Shown in pieces: positions 57,310-64,000 of a stretch of 64,000 bases of DNA. Under the pieces are notes generated by a model, which saw nothing but the letters and a program-made list of their open reading frames with translations, made no database searches and had not been told where the DNA came from. The first letter of the stretch is position 1. Each line of letters begins with the position of its first letter. The position numbers and the translations under genes are program-made. The DNA comes from Hypholoma sublateritium FD-334 SS-4 (lineage: Eukaryota; Basidiomycota; Agaricomycetes; Agaricales; Strophariaceae), in contig KN817536.1 in the NCBI GenBank assembly GCA_000827495.1, forward strand, positions 248,001 through 312,000, in the 5' to 3' direction.

Positions 57310-59589
57310 CGTTTAGTGCTCGACAAACGAAACGGCGGATAGCAGACGGAGGGGTGGAATAGATTTGCAGGCGATCGGGGGGGACGAGGCGCAGATATAC
57401 GAGTGATGTTTGGACATCGTTCTAGAATTTGCTACACGGTTCGAAATGCGATCACGCGTCATCGAGCGATCACGGCACGCTGGCGGGGCTCGCCGGCGCC
57501 GCCCCGTCACGGCGCCCAGCTCTCTTCCTGCGACGACACACATCCGCGCGCGGTGCGCCTGGCAGCACTTTCTCGAAAGGCGGGCGCTGCCTCGGATCCG
57601 CCATGGCTGCTTATTGTTCTTTGTTGGGCTCTCCGAGTAGCGCTCTGGTCTAGAAGTCTAACGCTGTCTGTGCTTTCGGGAAGACCGCTGCTGCTTGCAG
57701 CGCTGGCGCCCGCTCTGTCGACGAGAACCGTGCAGCGCGCCGCGTCGCTGCCCAGTCCTCCCCGTCGGATGCGCATCCGGCCGCTGAAATAGGCGACGCC
57801 CGTCACGCTGTCGCTGCGGCTGCTCTGGCAAAGGACACTGCGATCGCGACAGCCGTCTGGCATCTCTGCGCGCGGGGAATCCGGGCGCGCGATCTCGCCT
57901 TTCCGTGCTGGGGCGTCCAGGCGCATCAGGATCCTTGGATACCCACGACCTGTGCGATTCGCGTGCCGTCGGAAATGGCGTCGGGTCCCGTCGCAGAGTG
58001 GGGGATCGCGCGTTGCGCGCGCGACCCTGCAGTCATACGTCGAGATCTGGTGCGCCGATGCGCGTCTTGTGCGTCCGGGCGGTGCGCTGTTCTCAGGCCG
58101 GGCACAGTACCAAGCACATTAGGCAGCATTCCACGACGTTCTCTGGACACACTTGCTCCGTTTGCTATATGCATCCATCAGGTATCGTGAAGATGCCGCC
58201 GCTTGCTCAAAATAGCGGCTGACGTTTGTGGCGGCAATGCATTGTGCCGCAGCATGCACATCTGTGTTTGTTATATCTTATCAGAGGCTGGTGATTAATT
58301 GTTATCATCCTTTTAAGATTGTATGCACGCAATACGCCTCAAACGTTTAACCTTGAGGCTACGAGAATAGCTGGCTCGGGCTTGATAGCTTTCGCCGTTC
58401 ACGCCAATATGCCCGTGCGCTCACAAGGTGTGTTTAGCTTCATTGGATGCCTAGCGATTTCCCCGGCGAGCTTGCTAGATTAAAGGCCCCTCTCCCATCG
58501 CGTTGATTGAATATTGCTTTCTATAGCTCGCTTACCGCTGCATGAAGAGACAGACGCGAATACGCGGGTCTGGGTGCTGATTTTGCTCGCAATGACATTG
58601 ACTGGCCTCTCACGGGCTCGTTTGAGCCGAACCTGTGCCACCGATGGGTTTCTCTCGCCATATGACTGGCTGAGGTTGCGGTTTTGCCAGCCTTTCGCGC
58701 GCAGTGAAGGTAGTTGGCTTGGCCTGTATTTGTGAGAACAAGGTGAGCTGTTGTTCAGCGCCGTCTTTTACGTTGATGCTAGCCAGTAGCTAGAGCCTAG
58801 TGGGGCGTATTAGAATGCGTTTATTACTCGGGTTATCGTGGTGCTTTCTTGAGTTCCTCTCTATTATAAGTGTCTTGATCCATTGTTTACGGAACTATAA
58901 ATGCAGAAGTGTATCCAGGACCTTTTCCCCGTGGAATATAGCAAGTATGGGGCAGCTGTTGGGCGTGCGTGGGGCGCAAATTAGTGTTTCGCGCCCCGAA
59001 TTTTCCAGACGGGTTTGTGGAGGGTTTTACATGGACGGTGCATTGAAATTTATGCTGCAAGACAGACCGACCCTGGCATATCGAACACCGGCGGCAACAT
59101 ATATAAGATTTCGACATCGATACACCAAGCCCAAAACCCTGATGACGAACGTCTATTTTTGCCACGTTTGCTTCCCATCGCGCGCTCTCTCTCTCGGATT
59201 TACCTGCGTATTCCGCATCTCGTACCTCTCGGTGGATCTGGAAAGTCCGAGGGACATGCGCTGCCGGGCCGATGTAGCTTTAATTATCTGCCTGCGGCTT
59301 GCGCTGTGGGCGTGTGCGGGCTGCAGAGGGGACGGCGAGCTAGAATTGAGGACAGAGCGGGCACGAGGCGTGCCACTGGCCGCACCAGGGCCGCTGGGGA
59401 GGGAGCAGCAGGCGTCTGGGAGCCACAGGACCGGCGGCGGTTCAGCGGTAGATCGAGTTGGTACCCCGGGCATCAGGCGTCGGGAAGATTGATGAGAAGA
59501 AAAGGATGGATTTGCATTAGACAGCTGTCCAATCCGGGCTGCCCTACTAAAACTCCCCACCACACACAGGCCCTCCACCGAACCCCCAC
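57310..59589. promoter_or_regulatory. Long intergenic region between STI1 and the Zn2Cys6 gene
   Basis: About 2.3 kb without a gene I can support. The first half is GC-rich and probably the STI1 promoter. The second contains a 230-codon frame at 58800-59492 that lacks similarity and is probably not coding; it may be part of the regulator's 5' leader. Confidence 0.45.
57420..57682 (-). promoter_or_regulatory. Three heat-shock-element cores upstream of STI1
   Basis: TTCnnGAA inverted pairs at 57420-57427 (TTCTAGAA), 57570-57577 (TTCTCGAA) and 57675-57682 (TTCGGGAA), 111 to 373 bp before the STI1 start. Full Hsf1 sites need three units; each here shows two. Sti1 is heat induced in yeast. Confidence 0.5.
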
Positions 59590-62357
59590 ATGCCCGACGA
59601 CCACCCCGACCCCGCGTCCCCGACCCTCCCGCGCTCAAAGCAGCCCCGCCCCCCCGTCAACGGCCTCGTCCGCGGCCGCACGTCCCCCATCCCAGGCGCC
59701 TCCGCCGACCAGGCCGCCGACGGCCGTCCCCCAACAAAGCGCGCGCGCAAGGCCATCAACTGCGAGCCCTGCCGGAACAGCAAGCTCAAGTGCGACCGGT
59801 GCGTCTGCGTCCTGGCCACCACCACCCGCGCTGACCCCCCGCAGAAACCGCCCGTGCTCGTCCTGCGTCCTCAGAGGCATGCGGCCCGTATGTTTATCGA
59901 CCGCCCATCTGACATTCCGCTTTAGGCACTTCCGCGTCCTGCTATCAAGATGCGCGCGGCCACGACTCCACCGATCCCCTCGCCCGCGGCGATGATCCCC
60001 AGTACGTCGTCCGTGCGGTCGCTAGAAGCGCCCTATCTTATCCACATCCTTGCCAGGTATGCCCGCATCGATCCTGCACAGGAGATCGCGCGTCTGCGCC
60101 ATTCCATCTCGCTCCTCGAGGCATACGTCTTTCCCAACCAGCGGCCCAGTGTCCCGCACCGTCGCACAAGCGACGCAGCATCCCTCAACGTGGTCCCCAA
60201 GAAAGAGTTCATAGATCTCGACGTCCAGGGCGAAAAGACCCATGCACCCGGCATGCTTGGCACTCACACCCAGGGCGGCCTATATGCTGGCCCAACCAGT
60301 GCAGCGACCCATCTGCTTATGGTTGGCTAATCTCCCCCCTTCTGCCCCCATCCTTTTTTCACGCTTTTTTCAGACGCACAGTAGTCACGAATCGGATGAC
60401 TCAAACGACAGCAGACATGCATCACAAGATCATGTCCATGAAGACTTCCCCTCGATGACACAGGAGTATGATCGCGATCTACTGGCGCTTTTGCCCTCGT
60501 TGGAGACCATCGACGGGCTTATATCCTACTATTTCGAGTACTGCAACTGGATATACCGCCACATCAACCAGACCACCTTCCTTTACCAATGGGAAAAATA
60601 CAAAACGGGCACCAAGGCCGATAGAATCGTCCTTTCAACCGCGTGTGCAATGATGGCCATCGCCACACACTATCTGCCGTCGCGACACCACCTCACTGAA
60701 AAATTCCAAGAGTCGCATGAGGAGATGGGTACCAAATTTTTCGAGGTGTCCGGGACGTCTCTTCAGCGGCGGAATCTCGAGACTAGGTCGTATACGCTAG
60801 AGCTCGTTGAGCTGCTTCTAGCCCGCGCGCATTTCCAGACGCTGTCCAAGGCGGATAGCGAGGAGATATGGCAAGGGCGCGGGGAATTGGTCACAATTGG
60901 AACGGCCATGGGCCTGCACCGGGATCCTGGCAAGTGGAAAATGCACAGGGATGTCGCCGAGCGCCGGCGATGGGCCTGGTGGCATATAATCTTACTCGAA
61001 CGGCAAGCTTCTCGTGTGTACGTTCCCAGTAAGCGGCTAATTTTAACCGCGCAGGTGGCAAGCCTTCTCGTTTGGGCGACCCATATGTATTGCCGCCCAC
61101 CACTTCGATACCCAGCTGCCGTCGTATGTTGACCCTGCCCTTGACAAGAGCGGGCGACTATACCTGCCCAATATTGCGCTGTTCCGACTGGCGTTCATCC
61201 TGGGCGACATCATGGATGACGCCGTCTCTGTCCGCCCTGTGCCGTACGAGCACGTACAGGCAAATGATAGAGCACTGACCCAGTGGATGGACAGCCTGCC
61301 GAAAGAGCTCGATCTCGATGAGTACCGCATCGCGCGCAGTCTCGCGTCCGACAACATCGCGGTGCGGAGGCTAGGTGTGCAAAGCGTGATTATCCGCGCG
61401 TCCTACCTCCACATCCGCTTTACCCTCCACCGGCCATACACCCACTCGACGGCCCAGCCGGGGCGCGCGCCCGTCGACCCGGCCAAGACCGCGCAGAGCC
61501 TCGAGATCGCAGTCGGTGCGGCCGACAAGCTGATCACGATGGTCGGGCAGTCGCGGCCAGACTTCCTCGCCAACACGTCGCTCGCGGTGCCCGGGCACAT
61601 GAACTGGGGCCCGTTCCACTGCTTCTCCGCCGCGATGTTCTTCTCCTTCCAGCTCATCGCGAACCCCGACCAGCCGGGCGCGGGCCTCTTCCGCGCGAGC
61701 ATCCGCAAGGCGATCGGCATGCTCGAGCAGTGCAAGGGCATCGCCGTCGCGGAGAAGGCGTACGACATCCTGCAGGCGCTCGCGCCGCTCTACGCGCCCG
61801 AGTTCCCGCTCGACGTCCCCGAGGCACGCGACGCGAAGCGCGCGCAGGTGCTCGGCACCGTGCGCAAGCTCGCGTTCCCGTACCACGACTCGCACGACCC
61901 GCGGCGCTTCGGCGACTCCGCGTCGCCCGGCACGCGCGCGGCGCTCGGCTCGCCCGCGACGTCCAGTTCGGTAAGCCCCCCGATGTCTGTGCTCCTGCCG
62001 CTGCCGCACCATTATGACGCCGTTGCACCCCCCTACCCGCTCCCGCTGCGCCTGCCGCCGTCGCTCGCGCAGCTGCCCACGCCGCACCTGGCGCAGTCTC
62101 CGCAGGCGCCGCACCAGGCGCTCGGCCACCAGCAGCCGCTCTCGCCCGCCGGCGCGTTCCAGTACCCGATGCCGCAGGCGCCGCAGAATGTGTACCCCGA
62201 CGTGCAGCGCTACTCGCAGTACGTGCAGCCCGTCGAGCACACGATGTGGGGCGCGTCCGTCGGCTTCGACCAGGGGGAGTGGACGCAGTTCCTCGACGGC
62301 CTGCGGCCCGAGTCCGCAATGCAGCAGAACAGCACTCGGCATCTACAGACCTCATAG
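59590..62357 (+). CDS. Zn2Cys6 (Gal4-type) transcription factor with fungal-specific TF domain
   Basis: Six exons: 59590-59798, 59845-59876, 59926-60001, 60057-60321, 60374-61002, 61055-62357; 837 residues. The DNA-binding cluster reads INCEPCRNSKLKCDR, then NRPCSSCVLRGTSASC across two introns, giving all six cysteines; a dimerisation helix follows (DPAQEIARLRHSISLLEAYV). The fungal TF domain (PF04082 type) has ETRSYTLELVELLLARA, GRGELVTIGTAMGLHRDP and RRRWAWWHIILLERWQA. The C-terminal third is Pro/Ala/Gln-rich and probably activating. Introns 2 and 5 begin with GC. Target genes cannot be inferred; neighbours (STI1, NUP160) give no hint. Confidence 0.9.
59877..59925 (+). other. GC-AG intron that completes the Zn2Cys6 domain
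   Basis: Donor GCATGC, acceptor TTTAG, phase 1. Using it gives CVLRGTSASCYQDARG with the sixth cysteine. A GT donor 14 nt later keeps an open frame but loses that cysteine. Confidence 0.78.
61003..61054 (+). other. GC-AG intron in the fungal TF domain
   Basis: Donor GCAAGC, acceptor GCGCAG, 52 bp, phase 2; restores LLERWQAFSFGRP. A GT donor 15 nt later also keeps frame but leaves a 37-nt intron and inserts five residues. Confidence 0.65.
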
Positions 62358-62725
62358 TGCGCCACTCTCTCTCTCTCTTTTCTTTATTATTGTCTTTTTC
62401 TTGCTTTATTTTGATATCTGCCGTGTACGTCCAATCCCTCATCTTGCTTCTTTCTCCGTCTCGCTTTCTGCCTTTCCTTTGCTCGCTCTCTGTATTTTAT
62501 AACCTAGACATGCGCCGAAATGTCACACTGCTTCAGGCCTTCCCGCGACAGAACTATGTAGCAGTACAGAGAATGTATAATCACGGGAGATTTGTCCCCA
62601 ATGTGTAAATGGATACAGCAACTTGTGCTCCGAAACAAACACGATGTAGCTGGTGAAAAATATAGATAACACGCGAGGAACAAATATAACACAGGTACAG
62701 ATAACAAGAAAGCAAACCCCCTCCG
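62358..62725. other. Convergent intergenic stretch
   Basis: 3' UTRs of the Zn2Cys6 gene and NUP160. Begins with a CT-rich run (62364-62390). No gene. Confidence 0.5.
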
Positions 62726-64000
62726 TTATGATACATTTTGGCTCAATTTTTGCATGCGCTTTACGCGGTTGTTTATGGCTGCCCTCAGCTGCGCGAGATT
62801 GGCCGGCGCGTCCATTAGCGTATCTGCAGCGATGAGCACCTGATCTATCAGGGCGTAAGGCAGCCACGAGGCAGACGCTTCTTTCGTCGCTTCTCGCCCT
62901 AGCTGTTTATCGGACTGGAACAAGAGTCAGCACCGAGATATATGAGCGCGTATAGGGGGCGACTTGCCCTGAGAACCAGTGCATAAGTGTAGTTTACAGC
63001 ATCNGCGATGTTCTCNTAGNGCAAACTGACGCGAATGAGGTATTCAGGCTGGTATTTCTGTTACACAACTGGGTGAGCTGCNTTAGAGCTGGCACCGTGG
63101 CGCGGGACGTACCTCCAGAATGTCGACGAGCCANGGGGGCGAGGATAGGGATCCACCGCTGAGGAGCGTCTCTAGCGATGCCTTCGCATATCGGTAATCA
63201 TTGTCGGGGCTGTCATAGGACTTCAAGGACTGTTGGAGGTATCGCCACCCTCTGTCCGACGGTGTTCCTTGCCAGGAAGCCGCATTGTCCGTCAATAGCC
63301 ACCCTGATGTATCTTCTTGTCTGTGTAGATAGGGGTTAATGCAATTTGTAGGCAATACCGATGCGCCTTACAGTACTGAGCCGGGGTTCCGGGAAAGTCG
63401 TAGGCACTGGTTTGTGAGGTGAATGAAAACATCCATCATATCGATTTTCAAACTCTGCGCGATAGCCATCGCCTGATCGTACTGGCTCGCCTGCGCCAAT
63501 CGCATAACAATGACAGAAGGTGTAAGAAGATATTCTATTTGAGAAGCACATCAGCAAAGTGTTGAAGAAAACTAATGATTGTCCTACCTGGAGATGAAAG
63601 GATGGTAGGGTCCCGCTTGATGCTGTCTATCTGAGCCCGGAGAAGCACACAATCGTATTGCATATCAGTGAGATGGATGATCTCGGCATCATGCTTGCTT
63701 GCGATGTATTTCGATTCAGGGATATGTTTGGAAAGCTTTTGGCGCTTTCGGGTCTATTCGAAATAAATGAGTCGGTGTCTTGATTTTCCAACGAGCTCGC
63801 TTACTGGATCTGACACGACTGGCATCAATACCCATGCAGTCTTTTCGTCCACCAGGCTCAACGCATTGACTGCGACCGATAGACCTTCGAGCTGGTCTTC
63901 GGCCAGCGAAATAAATGATGCGACATCAGTAATCACATCCTGCACCTTTCGTGCACGCTGATACATTGTCAGAGACGCTACGAATGCAGACAAAGTCAGA
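62726..64000 (-). CDS. NUP160: NUP160 nucleoporin, C-terminal part (5' end beyond window)
   Basis: Scaffold nucleoporin of the Y complex (yeast Nup120 relative). The exons read so far, from the 3' end: 62914-62726, 63057-62968, 63320-63113 and from about 63372 upward past the edge. Conserved: LAQASQYDQAMAIAQSLKID, FIHLTNQCLRLSRNPGSVL, then PxWLVDILEKYQPEYLIR and ASWLPYALIDQVLIAADTL, typical of the helical C-terminal domain. Upstream frames (SLAEDQLEGLSVAVNALSL; SKYIASKHDAEIIHLTD) are in keeping. The last intron has a GC donor. Single Ns at 63004-63134 obscure a few codons. Confidence 0.78.
62915..62967 (-). other. GC-AG intron in NUP160
   Basis: Perfect GC-type donor GCAAGT, acceptor TTCCAG, 53 bp, phase 0; joins YALVLR to SDKQLG. 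No GT alternative in frame. Confidence 0.8.

Noticed and set aside
57310..57930. 139-codon minus-strand frame in the STI1 promoter
   Set aside because: GC-rich chance frame lying over the heat-shock-type sites.
58800..59492. 230-codon plus-strand frame upstream of the Zn2Cys6 gene
   Set aside because: No recognisable domain, odd composition and no splice link to the regulator; at most part of a leader.
61371..62342. 323-codon minus-strand frame, rich in Arg
   Set aside because: Antisense to the Zn2Cys6 factor's GC3-rich C-terminal part.
1..64000. tRNA, rRNA, CRISPR arrays, transposons
   Set aside because: No T-loop/A-box pairs forming a cloverleaf, no rRNA segments, no regular spaced repeats and no transposase or reverse transcriptase fragments were found by eye.

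Overview
The window is nuclear DNA from a filamentous basidiomycete fungus, most probably an Agaricomycete. The genes are packed on both strands and broken by very short introns, nearly all 45-75 bp. Products include a fungal siroheme nitrite reductase, a GH35 beta-galactosidase, a Zn2Cys6 regulator and Gpc1. I rebuilt exon structures by hand from splice sites, reading phase and family conservation. In the complete gene models the exon lengths add up in phase. No rRNA, tRNA, CRISPR array or intact transposon was recognised.

Layout. 1-16 kb: COX15 (runs off the left edge), BOL3-type BolA, an EFM6-type lysine methyltransferase, a CBM48 protein with a long acidic tail, HBS1, mitochondrial SSB (RIM1), a YBR137W-like protein, mitochondrial ribosomal mS34, a GatC-like subunit and dUTPase. 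16-31 kb: nitrite reductase, tafazzin, a small membrane protein, MRC1/claspin, an AT-rich spacer, a seven-span membrane protein and ATP synthase subunit d. 31-39 kb: beta-galactosidase, interrupted by a 761-base run of N, and hexokinase. 39-58 kb, visibly more GC-rich: SOD-fold mitoribosomal protein mS42, OST2/DAD1, GPC1, TAD1 (tRNA adenosine deaminase), a large coiled-coil protein, an NDUFA4/B12D-type subunit, an ARA2-type aldo-keto reductase, the AP-3 mu subunit and STI1. 58-64 kb: a long regulatory stretch, a Zn2Cys6 transcription factor and the 3' end of NUP160, which runs off the right edge.

Most genes are housekeeping and do not form one pathway. About ten of the 29 serve mitochondria (COX15, BOL3, RIM1, mS34, GatC-like, tafazzin, ATP7, mS42, the NDUFA4-type subunit and probably others), but they are not in one regulatory unit. 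The nitrite reductase stands alone, without nitrate reductase or transporter beside it.

The most unusual signals concern splicing. Seven introns appear to begin with GC instead of GT, and one of these is needed to supply the sixth zinc-binding cysteine of the Zn2Cys6 regulator. One nitrite reductase intron seems to have lost its GT donor (AT-AG). The TAD1 pre-mRNA carries an 83-nt hairpin inside an otherwise normal-length intron. HBS1 has a very long linker with a duplicated motif, and retaining one intron would give a GTPase-less, SKI7-like product.
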